From Jacaranda mimosifolia (Eukaryota > Streptophyta > Magnoliopsida > Lamiales > Bignoniaceae): a stretch of 64,000 nucleotides of DNA. The position numbers were made by a program, and so were the translations under genes. The notes below the pieces were generated by a model that had not been told where the DNA came from, made no database searches, and worked only from the letters and a program-made list of their open reading frames with translations. Positions 36,055-48,721 of the stretch are shown piece by piece. Where the stretch lies: positions 33,770,501-33,834,500 of the forward strand of contig CM032117.1 in assembly GCA_018894105.1 (NCBI GenBank), written 5' to 3'. The stretch's first letter is position 1; every line of letters begins with the position of its first letter.

Positions 36055-36654
36055 CTTATAACTCGAATTCCCTTCGAGGTTGTATAGTACTACATGTTCT
36101 TTGAGTTCACAAGAAAATTAGAAGAATTGATTCATGATGCATTATTAGTATTATATATATATGTATTTCCTTATACAACAATGTTCACATAATTAAGACA
36201 TATTTAAGTCATCAGATTTAAAGGAAAGTTTCATTATTGCCAAGTTAGCTTTAGCGGTTTATGTATATTCAAATTTACAAACAAAATTGGCTAAGCTAAC
36301 TATTTACCTAGTCCGCAGTGCGCAAAATTAACTGCGCTTAAGGCGGTTACTAGTTTAACGTACTCTGGATCTATACCTATAGAGCTACTTTCATGGTCAC
36401 ACTATTGTACACAAATTTATATAGACACTCTTACCCACAGTCTTCGATATCTGTCATCATGCACTGTGTATCCTCATTGTCCTGATCTACATCTATTTAT
36501 GCCTTTTCTTTCTCATCCTCTACCTATTCATGCTACACGTTTTCTTCATTTTCCTCTGGAGCTTTTTCTTCTGGTCTTCTGTATTTACTTTCTTCCTCTC
36601 GTACTTCCTCTATTCGCACCTAATTAACTTCTCTCACTTCTTGAGGTAGTTGGG
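36055..36654 (-). other. Gypsy B leader with a Glu-rich frame
   Basis: Region between the primer site and the gag start. The minus strand from about 36625 to 36490 is unusually Glu/Arg/Lys-rich, for example REEESKYRRPEEKAPEENEE, with a few stops. It could be an N-terminal extension or short upstream ORF, or simple CT-rich leader DNA that happens to translate this way. Confidence 0.4.
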
Positions 36655-36667
36655 GGCTCTGATACTA
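36655..36667 (-). other. Primer binding site of gypsy B
   Basis: The minus strand reads TAGTATCAGAGCC, one base from the initiator-Met consensus, six bases inside the 5' LTR boundary. Confidence 0.88.
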
Positions 36668-36673
36668 GCTCTA

Positions 36674-39652
36674 TGATGCCCCAAACTAGAGATGGGTGCC
36701 TCCAGTTAAAGCGCTAACATTCTCAATAATGTTTCTCAATTTACCTAAAGAAATTCAAACATACTGAAGGGGAAAAGTTCTTCATATGTGTTGTTTATTA
36801 GCATTCCACACCTGTACAAAACTATTACAACCAAAAGGAATGCTATCAAATCATATTATGATACATGAACCTCAGTAGTTTCCAACACTATCTATTTACA
36901 TCAAGCAAAATTATGTATACTACTATCGAGCCTACTACTGTATGGCTCCTACAGATTCTCATCTGGAGAAAAAATAGAATGAACATAAAACTATAAGTCC
37001 GAATGACCTAGCGAGCTAAAAATAAAAGGTGGTTCCAACACATAGCACAATAATCATCAAACACTAATGTTGTATGTGACAATCAAAATATTAACAAAGG
37101 TGTGAGATATATACGAAAACACATTTAACTGGAAAATTAACCACTTATGATTTTTTACGAACACTTTCACTATTCAGTTGTTGGTGGTTCTTCGACCTTG
37201 TCACTCCACTTTTGAAAACATGAAAGTCCTTGCTCTTCCAAGTTTCAAGTAATATCGGCTTGGAACATCAACACATACATTCTCAGTAGGCATGGCTAGC
37301 CGCATGCCTAATCCCACTCATAGACGGCTACCTCCAACTGGCCTATGAGTAGGGAGTACACATACATCGCATATGGATATCAACTGAAAGATCTATCACC
37401 ATTAGTCCACTTTGCCCGATTTTCTCCTGAAGTTGATCCCAAGGCCCACCCTCAAGTGTATTATTTATTCATGTATATCATGTGATATGTCCAGCAGCAT
37501 TTTGATTAACACATGAGTTTGCCAATAAAAAATAAGTAATTAGTAATTCAACATCAAGTTTGTTCCAAGATAGGCATGGCGATGATAGAAAATATATTTC
37601 AAAATTCACTTTTGGGTTTTCACTCACAATCATCAAATTTTGAATAAAATAACGTAATGTATAATGAATAGGGGGCCATAACAGGTGTAAGGGGCGATAT
37701 GTGGTGAACTTTCACAAATTGTTTATTTTCTCAAAACTGTACAAATGGAATATTTAGTTCAGGGATGCCACAACTTTAAATGGGTGAGAAATTTAGAAAA
37801 GGATAGCTCAAGAGTCACGAGCAAAAAAGAAGAAAGTCCAGATAGACTACGAAGAGAAATACAAATATAGAAGGTCAATTTTGTACAGATGAATGATAAT
37901 TTCTAGCAAAGAAAGGGTCAAAGAGAACTAATATATTTATTAATATAAATTAATTAGATAAGAAATCGCATCAAGTAAGATTGAGAACTTGGATAATAAT
38001 AGCTCAAAAATTTCAGGCAAAAAGAATAGCTCAAAAGACTATCAGGTTCAACACAAGAGCCAAAAATAGCATAGAACGAACAAGCATCAATCATTGAATC
38101 TCAATACAAATAGAACTAAGCGACAATGCATAATGACTAATATTTATATTCTTTCTCCAGCAAAGAAAGCTAATATAAACTCACCTGATACTCTGGGGGT
38201 GATAACCTCCTATGTACTAGTAGTGTCCGTACCCTCCTTACCTAACGTCATTAGACGCAATATAAGAAAATTGATTCTACTGACATTATATTTGTTACCT
38301 TAATTTATATTGTGTTTTAGTGTTTTAGGAACATTCCTGTATGTATATTTATAAATAGTTGATCAACAAGGACGTGAAAACTTCCTAGTTGCTATGTATA
38401 ATAGTACTATAACTCTTGGCATTAGCACAATTTATTCATTTAATTCCAACAATTAGGTTTTTAAAGTAATTACTACCGTAAGCTTATAGTTTCAGTCATT
38501 TCAATAGTGCCAATTTAGCTCAACTTACTTTAATCAGGCTCGTACCAACCCAAAGTCAATACTAAATTCTATAATTAAAACCTTATAATTAGAGTTTTAT
38601 CAATAGAATTATTTATCTAATTTAAGGCCCAATTCAATCTTCATTTAACTTAGGTTTCAATTTAAATCAATTTAAGGTAGCTAAATTCGATAAAAATTGA
38701 AATTTACCCAATTGAACTAAGTTTAAGCCCAATTCAAAGTCTAATTCCAGTTCGGTTGCATTTGTAACGAAATTCCCAAGTTTCTATCTATCGATCATCG
38801 AAACGTTGACGGAGTGCAACCTGACCTACCTAGAGATACGTCTTACTGAGCCTAATTGAACCCCTCAATCAATTTCTTCTTTCTCAAACTCTTTGCCTGT
38901 GAATCGCACCAAAAATAGTCTTCCCCTGTCGCCGCTATTTGTCTTCAATTCTTCCTTCTCCAACCACCAAACTTTAAATTAAAGCTACTATCACATTCCT
39001 CGCGTCGACCTTGTTACAACCTACTTCCTAATTGCTAATTTCCACTGGCCAAGCCCAACAACCCACAACCACCGACCACCTTCATCACCGGCCACCAACT
39101 TATCCCATTTTCTCTAGTTGTTTTTGTGAGTTTTCCATATGAAAGTGATCCTTGTGAGGTAAGGAAGTTAGTTCTCAGGCTAGAATTCAAATTCGAGGAC
39201 AAATAGAAAAAATTAAGCATTGAAGGATAAGGGTGCGTTTGTCAGAATTTGAAATTTTCTTATCTTGCATTTATATATATAAATAAACTATTGCCAAATA
39301 ACAATTAGCCCTAGAACTTCTCAACCGATTTCAATGTCATCCCTCAACTCCTAACCACCTTACAGAATGGCCTCTAACTTTCAATTAAGTCTTTAAATTT
39401 CTGTTTTTTACACATTAACCCTATTAACCTTTTAAATTCTAACAACTAGGGTTAATTTTTAGTTCTTCCTACTTTTCTTAATTTTACTAAGACCCTCATT
39501 TGTTTTAAATTGTATTTAACTAAGGCCCAATCCATGTTTTTATTATTTATCTTCCCTAAATATTTTAATTAGTTTAATCCTTTAATCTTCACTATAATTT
39601 AAATTTTAAAATTTTTGTCTTTCATTTAGATTTTTCGGTTCGGGGTGTTACA
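36674..39652 (-). repeat. 5' LTR of gypsy B (2979 bp)
   Basis: Plus-strand ends TGATGCCCC and GGGGTGTTACA, followed by the CATAT duplication. The U5 end (plus-strand start TGATG) has mutated from the TGTAAC of its partner. Small indels distinguish the two LTRs, for example the repeated AATAGCTCAAAA motif near 38000-38035. Confidence 0.95.
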
Positions 39653-39657
39653 CATAT

Positions 39658-39885
39658 CCTGCTGTACTATAATCTACATTAATAAGAACTACAAAACTAT
39701 AACCTTACAATTACATAATGCTCACTTTCAGGGATTGAAACCAAACTTGACGTCTCTGAGGCATCACGACAAGATTGATACATAGATATCATAAACTAGT
39801 TGCTTACAAAACAATACCAACTAGACAACATTACTAGCGCCAAAATTTTAACAACCCGACTAGGTGCATACCGAACTGTAAGTTA
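39658..39885 (-). repeat. LTR A2, second part, cut by CACTA-2
   Basis: Continues LTR A2 exactly where gypsy B interrupted it. The blocks ACTATAATCTACATT, CTATAACCTTACAATTAC, GATTGAAACCAAACTTGACG and AACTGTAAGTTA match 17345-17592 of LTR A1 in order. Homology ends at AGTTA (39885). The rest of A1 (17593-19696) has no counterpart to the right. Confidence 0.9.
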
Positions 39886-40640
39886 TACTACAATAAATTA
39901 CACTTTTAGTAACGACTAATTTCGTTACCATAACACTGAAATTCGTTACCCAAACTATTGGTAACGAATTTTTCGTTACTGAAGTTTCATGTGCTAAAGC
40001 CCGTCGCAAAAAGTTTTAGTAACGAAATTTATGATTCGTTATATATAATGATCTTATGGAGACGAAATTAATTGTCACAAAAAGTTTCATATTAGTGACA
40101 AAAACAATGTTAATTACAATAGACTTTTATAGTGTAACGAAATACCTAGTTACCAAAACATTGGCAGTTTTGTCGTCGTTTATTTTCGTTACCAATGCAT
40201 ATTATAATAATATTATTTATTTATTTTAGTTTCATTACAAATTATTTGTGTAACAAAAAAATTTGGTTACAATTAGTTAAATAATATTTTTATTTTAATA
40301 AGCTTCTCGTTACTAATAGAATACATAACTAACACTTTCGTCACGAAAGATATTGAGTTACAATTAGTGTATACAACTAAATGCTTCGTTACCTATGACT
40401 TATATGATTAAAATATTTTTTTACATATAAGTAACGAATTGGCTACAAATAATTAGTTGCTTAATTAAGATTGACTAATTATTTGTTACGAATTGGTAAA
40501 TAATTCATTACAAATAAATAAAATAATTCGTTATGGATACATCAAATTAGTTTGTTGCGATTAAGAAAAGTGACTAACAAATTTCATTACCAATAAATTG
40601 TTTTTGTAACAATATATTTTCTTTACAAATTTTTTTCCCC
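39886..40640. repeat. CACTA-2 terminal and subterminal repeat region
   Basis: Dozens of short motifs such as TAACGAA, TTCGTTAC, GTAACGA and TTACCAA in both orientations, densest at 39900-40200. In En/Spm elements such subterminal repeats are the binding sites of the TNPA-type protein. The clustering stops near 40640, where ordinary AT-rich sequence begins. Confidence 0.85.
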
Positions 40641-41755
40641 TATTCAATAACTAAATTTGGATATGAATTTGTAGAAGAAATTAAAATGTGAAGTATACCA
40701 ACTTCCTAAATATAAATAATTCAAAGTCATTCCTTCAGTAAACAAAAGAGCAAGCATATCCATCGATCCATAGACATAATACTATCCACATCCATCCATC
40801 CATAGGCATAAATATAATTTCAAAACATTAATCCTAAATTCAAGCTAGCTACCAAAGCCATGATAACCAAATGGGTATATGAATCAAACAAAAGTGTTAA
40901 GTTTTGAATAAGTATTATCATTCAAGTGACAAAAGAGATCTGCAAAAGATCTTCCTTAATTCTCATCAACTTCATCATAAAGTGGGCTACTTCCAACAAT
41001 CTGCAAAAAATGATTGCACGACATACTATGAATGTGAAGAACATCAAATTAGATATTACATATGCTTAACCAAACACTATCCATCTATTTTTTATTAGAT
41101 TAGATAAGTATGGTACATAGGAAAAACAAAGGTTTAATATAACATCAAAAAGCTGTAAAAAATAATAGCACGATTCATGGGAGAAAGTTGTAATACCCGA
41201 TAAAAGATTTGTATGATACCATCTCTTGTCCAACATAAACTACACAAAATATCATAGAAGATAATATTGAACATAAAAAGACATTTCATTTAATTCGTTA
41301 GCTATATTACCAAATGAGTTTAAACAGTGAGTAACATATCATATTTTTTTTCTAATAACATGACTTTAAATGGAAAAACCCATAATAATCTCCAAACTAA
41401 AAGTTCTCCGAATTATTTACATATATGAGAATTCACATGTTGAAATAAAGCATAGTAAAATTCTGAAAATTATAATTATTGTAACTTAATTCAACTCAGC
41501 TAATCATTCTACACATGACAAGTGACAAACAATCAAATAAAACAACAATATAAGGCCCCAATGCTCATAACTCTAAATTTGTTATTCTTAATTTTGATTA
41601 TCGTATATCACAAAATTCCATCTATGCAAAATTCAAGTAAAATTATATTACATCATAAGGACATACTTACCTTCAAGTGAGTTTGTCTTGCCACGCTAAT
41701 AAGAGTTACTTCAGCTTGGTCAGTCTTCAAGGCTTGCTATTTTTGTGGCTTGTTA
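40641..41755. other. CACTA-2 non-coding interval
   Basis: AT-rich sequence between the subterminal repeats and the Transposase_24 gene, presumably its 3' untranslated part and flank. An open plus-strand frame of 64 codons (40904-41098) matches nothing I know. I see no separate element here. Confidence 0.5.
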
Positions 41756-44514
41756 TTAGCATTGCTCTTGTTGAGTTTTGATGAGATCCAATGCACTGTC
41801 TAAGTTATTTTTAGCTTCGCTCAATTTCTCTTTCACTGCTTGAAGTCTCATCTTCTTGCTGCTTTTAGATGGTACAACTACATGACCCATACCTCTCTCA
41901 TATCCTATTCGTGTGCCCAATAACTCTTCAATAATATCCCTCTCAAAAACTTCCTGGAGTCCATCTTCTGGTGCTTCATCTCTCTTCATTCTCATTTTAT
42001 TCTGTCACGAGCATAAATGTGTATATATATAAGTACATATTTAAATATAGGGGATATTTTATTATAGAACATGAACTCATATACTTGTTTGCAGCTGTAA
42101 CGTTCACATACTGTTCGCTACCTTTCTTCATATGAGTAGCTGTAAAATTGTCCACTGTGCTTTGATTTTCTTTTGCAATTGTAAGTAGAAGTTTTAGTAT
42201 AGAACTTTATATAATTACAAGAGAAAATATAAATAAAAGAAAGTTAAAATGATATATTACCATTTCCATTAATCGTACAGTGAAAATTTTAGAATAGGAT
42301 GTATTAGAGTATGGTATATGTGCTCTATTTCCTGCATTGATCCTCGACCTTTCCTGCCTTTACATATAATTATGTGAAGATGTAGAAAAAAAAGTTACGT
42401 CAATTTCAACTTGATATAATTTAAAGTGTGCCTCGGCTTGAAGCCCAAACATAGCAAATTTCAGCTTGAAATTGAAAACTGAATCTTATTTTTAAGCTCA
42501 AACTAACCAAGTTGAAACTGACCACACTTAAGTTAGTTTCAGCTCAAAATTGCCCTCATTTTCAACTCGAAGTTGAGCTAAAATTTTGTCTAGTTTAAGG
42601 TCAATTTTACCTTGAACCTACAATTTAATGCCATCCTAAAACTGAGGTAAATCTGGATAGAGTTTGAGCCAAATTTCAAGCTAAAACTAGAATTGCTTTC
42701 ATGCTGAAATAGGCTTCAATTGGTCTTAATTACATGCAACAAATAATTATATGAAATAACCAACAAAATTAATCCAACATTTAGAATCCCAACATTTGTC
42801 CTATCTACTTACAAAAATAAAATGCATTAGCATCCAATTAACGAAAACTTATAAAAGTTATGCAACAAATAATTACATCAAATAACCAGTAAAAGCAAAC
42901 TAACATTTACCCCATCTACTTACAAAAAAATCAAATACAACAGCATATAACAGAAGAAAACTAACAAAAAATTGCAACAAAAAATGGCATCAAGAAACAA
43001 TCAAAACCAAACCAACATTCAGAATTCAAGTATTTATCCCATCTACTTGTAAAAATGAAATACATCAACATCCAAAAAATGAAAAGAACAAAATCTTAGC
43101 AGCTAAACAGAAAAGGTAATTGTTCTTCATCGACATGCAACAAATAAAAACCCCAATTTTGCCAACATTAGATATTATATAACCAAATACCTAAAATTTA
43201 GCATCTCCAGAGACATCACATAATCCTAACCATTTGTCTTGTGGGATCTAATCAAAAGGCACCTCGCTTCTTAGATCCATCCACACCAGTTTGAACTATA
43301 TTCCTGTATATCTCATTCAATCTTCCCTTATAATGCTTGTAGCTCTTCTCAAACATGTCATCTACATACATTGTGACCATAAGATTGGTCTGCCATCCTT
43401 TAATTGAAAACCATTGCTAGGAATATATTAAATTAGACACAAAGTCAATCATTAAGATAATGAATATCCATGTGTATAATAAATGGAAAACTTAAAATTT
43501 TATCAAATAGATAATGAACTCACATTTAGTCCAGCATACATAGGCAATTTATCATGTTCTAGAATGTTTTTCCATGACGTTTTCCAATCAAGTTCAGGAC
43601 TATGGCGAACAATAATGCCAATCCCATTAGACAAATGGGAAGCATACTTGATCGGCCTCTTTAAGCTCTTAAGAAAAATTCAATTTCCAACACTTTGCCG
43701 CCCCTCCCCTCCCCCAATAAAATCATAAATAGGAAGACTTATGTGAATGTATTAAAATAATGCACATAACATATTAAAGGTACTAACACTTACATTTTTT
43801 GCAATTTCTCTCTCTCTATTGCCTTGTCTATGCTTCCATTGCGGTCTCTTTTTTTGGTGGGACCTATTTTTCTATTTTTCAATATAAAAATATAAAAATA
43901 GTAGGCATAATTATAAATTATATGAATTAAAAAAAGTTAATTTGATGTAGATTTATAAACGTATGGATGGAGTAGGATCGGTAGTTCCAATCTCTCCAAT
44001 ACCCTCTTCGGGGAATAGAGTTCGTAAAGATTGAGTCTCTTTTTGTGGCTGAGTACCTAATGATAGGGGAATCAATGGTGCATCTATTGATGGTGATGGG
44101 ATGGAATTTGAAATAGCTGGAGATGCTTGCTGATTAGCTATAGCACTCCCAAGTAACACATAGAGTTACTTGGTGGTGTGTAGCTGTAGGGCCAGCCTGA
44201 ACGACAGTTGGAAAAGATTTTTATTTGTTTGTAGACAAAGAAGCTTAACTCGTAGTCATAGGTGGGGATGTGGAAGGATCTACAACTTTCATAGGCTTTG
44301 AAGATAGAGGAAACAACTTCCTACTAGTATTGGTGGTGTTCTTAGTTGTGGGCACATCAAAAGTTGAAAGTTGATTTCTTGTGAAACATAGAGATTTGCG
44401 CAGAGGTGTGGGATTAGCAATTTTTGTGGCTGAAGGATTTTGAGTGCCTTCATTCATCTTTGATGGAGCATTCCTAGTTATGGGATAATGCAACACAACT
44501 CCCTTAGGCGGCAT
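41756..44514 (-). pseudogene. TNPA-like Transposase_24 protein gene of CACTA-2 (PF03004 type)
   Basis: Minus-strand exon-like pieces run from an ATG at 44514 (MPPKGVVLHYPITRN, a Ser/Thr/Pro-rich N-terminus; also 44159-43953). The Transposase_24 core follows: KRPIKYASHLSNGIG near 43650, then MFEKSYKHYKGRLNEIYRNI near 43360-43300, IPQDKWLGLCDVSGDAKF near 43250-43200, SRINAGNRAHIPYSNTSY near 42350-42290, and a C-terminal piece (41995-41756) with LGTRIGYERGMGHVV and a coiled-coil-like Lys/Glu tail. This order matches the plant En/Spm Ptta/Transposase_24 family. Introns are likely between the pieces. A stop and frame shift around 43245 and the mutated splice context suggest it is decayed. The protein would bind the subterminal repeats to bring the element ends together. 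Confidence 0.8.
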
Positions 44515-44931
44515 TTTCGTTGCAAAAAAGAAAAAAAACCAAAATAAATTAATAACATCAAAGAAAATAAGTAGAACAAGATAAACACTCTAGAAAAAGT
44601 ATTCAAATAAAATTGAAAATGTAGGAATGTAAGAATAATATTCTATTGAATTTGAAATTCAACAAAACAAAAAATTTATAGTTTGAGAATTTAAAAAAGT
44701 AAAATGTAAGACATGGCATTTAATAGTATTTGACAACATGTACATAACATGACTAAGAGTCAAGTTAGAATGAAAATGAACAAAAGAAGTATATTTTATA
44801 TTGCATGAAAGTCAAACAATAGAAATAAATGCAACTATATTGGAAAATACTTGCATAATTTATTTTATTGAATGCATAACATTTGAACCTATGTTATGTT
44901 AAATTAAATGTTTGTTTTTGTAGATTACCTT
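44515..44931. other. Spacer between the two CACTA-2 genes
   Basis: About 420 bp of A-rich sequence between the 3' end of the TNP2 gene and the 5' end of the Transposase_24 gene, both on the minus strand. It would hold the polyadenylation region of one and the promoter of the other, unless both are spliced from one transcript as in En/Spm. No clear TATA box stands out. Confidence 0.45.
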
Positions 44932-47900
44932 TCATAAGGAAGTATGAATATCATCTTCATCTTCATCAAAATATTGATTTAATGTTTCATCTTCCTCATC
45001 ACATGAATCATATTCGACATCATATCCATGCTCTCTAATGCTATTCAGAACATCTTCATCTATAACATCAGTCTCAATATCTTCCCTGGCTAAATAGTTC
45101 AAATCAATATCATCATTTGCCAATATTGTTGCATCCCCCATTTGAATCGTGATGCTAAAATACATCAATCTAACCCCTCAATTCAACATTACTCTTATCG
45201 ACTATGTCTAGTTGTTCATGTTCAAGAAGATTCCAAAGATGCCAGTGGTGTATATGTTGCACACTTCGCTAATTATCACCAAACTTAGTGTTATGGATTT
45301 AGAAAGCTTGTTGCACTTAGTTTGGCAACACGAATGGATCATCTTTGAACTATCGAGATCTTGTATCAATACTGACAAAATGTTTATCCTATCTTATTGT
45401 GGTTTTACTACCAGTATTGAACCGCTCACATTGAAATAACACCACTTTGTATCCACAAAGATATGTGAGCTCTAATACTTCAGTTAAGAAGCTAAAGAAC
45501 ACTACCATCTCATTATTGTGCTTCCCTTCTACAATTAATCCACTATTTTGTGTAGTTCAGGGATCATCTCGATCTTTTGCATGAAATTGAACTTCATTGA
45601 CGCAACAACCAGAAAAAGACTTTGTTAAGTATGATTGAGGACTACTTGCCAGTGACCACAATTCTTTAGAAACTTGTTCAGGGTGTTGGTGATAGACTTT
45701 GTTGATCTACAAATAAATATAGATGTAGAATGGTGAGCACTACTACAATTCAGATTTAAACTAGTATTGGTATAAATTACAACTTACATGCTCTCTAAAC
45801 CAGCAATGGAATTCTTCTTGGTGTGTTTTTTGAATGTCTCTCACATTCAACCTCTTCAATTCCTCCAACTCCTTCCTAAACCATATAATTACCTTAGGTT
45901 ATGAGAAGTATTAAATTCAAAATATCATATGACAAGCTTAAGATGAATTTTGTCTTACCCTTTGTAAGGTTGCAGTTATTCAATAGAAAATTGTGGGCGA
46001 CCTGAAGCTACTTTTGGGATAGTGGAACAACATGTTTAAGGGGTCCAAACGGATGAACTTTTAATGCAAAGACGGAAAACTTGCATGCATTTGGTTGGTC
46101 GGCTCCATCTTTGTTTCTTGCAACCCTATTAGACCTTTTTTTCAATGTCATTCAGATACATTGACATGAATGTTAAACACTCTTTGACCATGTACCTTTT
46201 AGCAATAAAGCCTTCGGTCGAGCTTTGTTGCGCACATAACCCTTAAGAGATTTAAGAAACCTAAATTAAGATGTTACAGAAAGAATCTTTGTTAATATAC
46301 CCTTTTTTTGGATTTATTTGAATAGGAATTTTTGTATGTAATAAAAACATAGGATTCCTTTCACCTTTCAATTGGATACATCCAACGAGAATGAACCAGA
46401 CCAACAGTTTTTACCTCTTGAAGTAGGTGAATTACTAGGTGGACCATGATATCGAAGAATGCAGGAATAAATATTTTCTCTAACTTGCATAAAATAATAG
46501 GAATATTTCTCTCCATTTTCTCAATATCAACAATTCTTAGTGTCTTTGAATAACACTTCACTAGCATCCTTATGAAGATAACCGTAACTGCCTGTAGGTA
46601 TCAAACGTTATAAGAGTACGTGGCAATCATGTGTTTTTAACCCCGATATCCTTCCATCTTTTACACATCTAGAAATATTTGCAGCATATTCATTGGGGAA
46701 CTTGATAGATCTAAGGAAATCACAGAAGGCCTTTTTCTCTGTGGATGAAAGGTTGTAACATTCCTCAGGCTTTATTGTTACATTTCCATGTCTTTGCAAG
46801 TGTAACTCCTTTCTTATATTAAGATCACGCAAGTTTTCTCATACCTTTTCTGTGTCTTCCATTTTTCCATCAATGTTCAATAATTCTGCAACACACTATC
46901 ACAAATATTTTTCTTCACATGCATGACATCAATTTATGTCAAATTTTGAGTTTATGCCAATAAGGCAACTAAAAAGAGATACTTTTCTTTACCCAATTCC
47001 CTTCTTACATGCTTTGTTTTCTCTTTCAATTACTTGGGTGTTTCCCAAGTATGTTGAACATATGCTCGTGGAAGCACTTCATCCCCAGTCCATTCCATAG
47101 GTGTAGTAGAACAACTTTCTAACTTACCATTAAATAATTTGCTCATACAAAAGGGATGGGCATTATCTAAGTAGCGACGATGACCCATGTAGCATATCTT
47201 ACTTTGAATCTTTCTTGAATCTGTATCATACAGACAACAAGGACACGCTATGTATCTTTTCATAATCCATCCTGCCAAATTACTGAGTGTAGGAAAATCA
47301 TTAATTGTCTATAAAATTGCTGCACGCATTTGGAAAGATTGCTTACTGGAGACATCATATACCTTGACCCATTTCCATAATCTTTCAACTTTTCTATCAG
47401 TGGTCTAAGATAAATATCAATATCCTTTCTAGGAGCTCGAGGACCAAAGATAAGTAAAGACATCATAAAAAAGTCATCTTTCATACCTTTGTATAGTGGC
47501 ATATTATATGGAATGACTACAACAGGCCACATACTGTATGAATTGCTCATGTTTACGAAAGGATTGAACCCATCTGTAACAAAACCAAGTCTGACATTAC
47601 GTAGATTTAAGGCAAAACCTGGATATTGAAGATCAAATTCCTTCCAAATAGGTGAATCTGCAGGATGGCTCATACTTTCTTCTATATCCAAACGTGTCTT
47701 AGCATGCCACCACATATCAGAAGCAATTTTAGAACACATAAAAAGTCTTTGGAGCCTTGGTGTCAAAGGAAAGTACCACAACACCTTTTGGGGAATTTGT
47801 TTTCGTTTCATTTCATGAAGTTTCCAACGAGGCTCTTTACAAATGGGACAACATGTTTCATTTTCATTGTCTTTCCAAAATATAGCACAATCATGTTTGC

Positions 47901-48711
47901 ATGTATCTATTTTTTTGTACCCCAATCCTATTCCTGAAAGTAGTTTTCTAGCCATGTAAAGATTTTTTGGAATCACATTTCCTTCTGGTAGGACCTCTTT
48001 GAACAATTCAAGTATCATGTTTATTGTTTTATTAGACATTCTATTCATTACTTTGATATGCATCAATTTCACAATAAAGTTCAACAAAAAATGGTTCTAG
48101 CAACCAGGGTATAGTTCACGAGTGGCATCATGTAGTAGCATTTCTTTTGTTCGTTTGATTCAGAATAGGCTTCAAAAAAATCCGCATCTCTAATTTCTTC
48201 TATCATTTCGGATAGTTCATCATTTTCATCACTATCACATTCATCACGTTCTTGAGATGACCACTTTCAAGAAGACCACTACTGTGAGATTTTGACTATA
48301 AGAAACAGCCCGATATGATTCATGTTCCCCATGATGTATCCAGTGTCGATAGTATGCATAAAACCCCTTATATGCAAATCTCTTTTGTAACAACCCTAAA
48401 ATTCGATATTTTTGAAAAATACGGATTTAGAAATCAAGATATGGGCTGATTGGATTTTAGAGCTCGGGAAATAAATAAAAAGGACTTGAATGTAAGAAAA
48501 AGTTTTGGGGTTAAATTGCAAATTGAGAAAACCTAATTGACCAACATTTAGAAGTTTTCTGGGTCAATTTGGACTTATTTTGGTCAACCAGGTGAAATTG
48601 AGGCATCCATAAGCATAAGGACTGAAATTGAAGATGCCCAAAATCTGAAGGACTCAGTTGGAGACTGGATAGAAATCCTAGGGTCAACCCGCAATTTAAG
48701 AAAGTGCTATA

Positions 48712-48721
48712 CTATAAAAAT
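48712..48721 (+). promoter_or_regulatory. TATA box of LTR C1
   Basis: CTATAAAAAT, about 326 bp after the LTR start, followed about 30 bp later by a long CT-rich stretch that probably marks the transcribed leader. It would fire rightward, antisense to the transposase gene. Confidence 0.6.

Larger units (their letters stand above)
28563..39652 (-). mobile_element. Gypsy element B: structurally complete Tekay/Del-like chromovirus
   Basis: About 11.1 kb with LTRs 28563-31542 and 36674-39652, PPT (31543-31560), PBS (36655-36667), and minus-strand gag-pol between them ending in a chromodomain. It is flanked by a perfect CATAT duplication (28558-28562 and 39653-39657) inside LTR A2, which makes the boundaries certain. 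Integrase with a C-terminal chromodomain and LTRs of about 3 kb suggest the Tekay/Del lineage of chromoviruses; the lineage call is an inference. Both LTRs differ at many positions and gag-pol is full of stops and shifts, so the insertion is old. Confidence 0.95.
17203..39885 (-). mobile_element. Gypsy element A, fragmented by nested insertions
   Basis: LTR A1 (17203-19696), PPT (19697-19714), interior in three pieces (19697-23505, 25758-25975, 28255-28410), PBS (28395-28407), and LTR A2 in two pieces (28411-28562 and 39658-39885). It is on the minus strand, shown by the PPT next to the left LTR and the PBS next to the right one. The interior totals roughly 4.2 kb once insertions are removed. 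I could not recognise gag or pol motifs in it, so it looks like a non-autonomous derivative. LTR A is related to LTRs B and C, and the interior after the PPT resembles the family C interior at 63673-64000. Confidence 0.82.

Noticed and set aside
43483..43728. 81-codon plus-strand frame
   Set aside because: It overlaps the minus-strand Transposase_24 sequence, which has recognisable motifs; the plus frame has none.
45738..45752. CACTACTACAATTCAG as a second CACTA end
   Set aside because: It lies inside the transposase gene region with coding continuity on both sides and no subterminal TAACGA cluster.
47665..47937. 90-codon plus-strand frame
   Set aside because: Antisense shadow of the Transposase_21 domain of CACTA-2.
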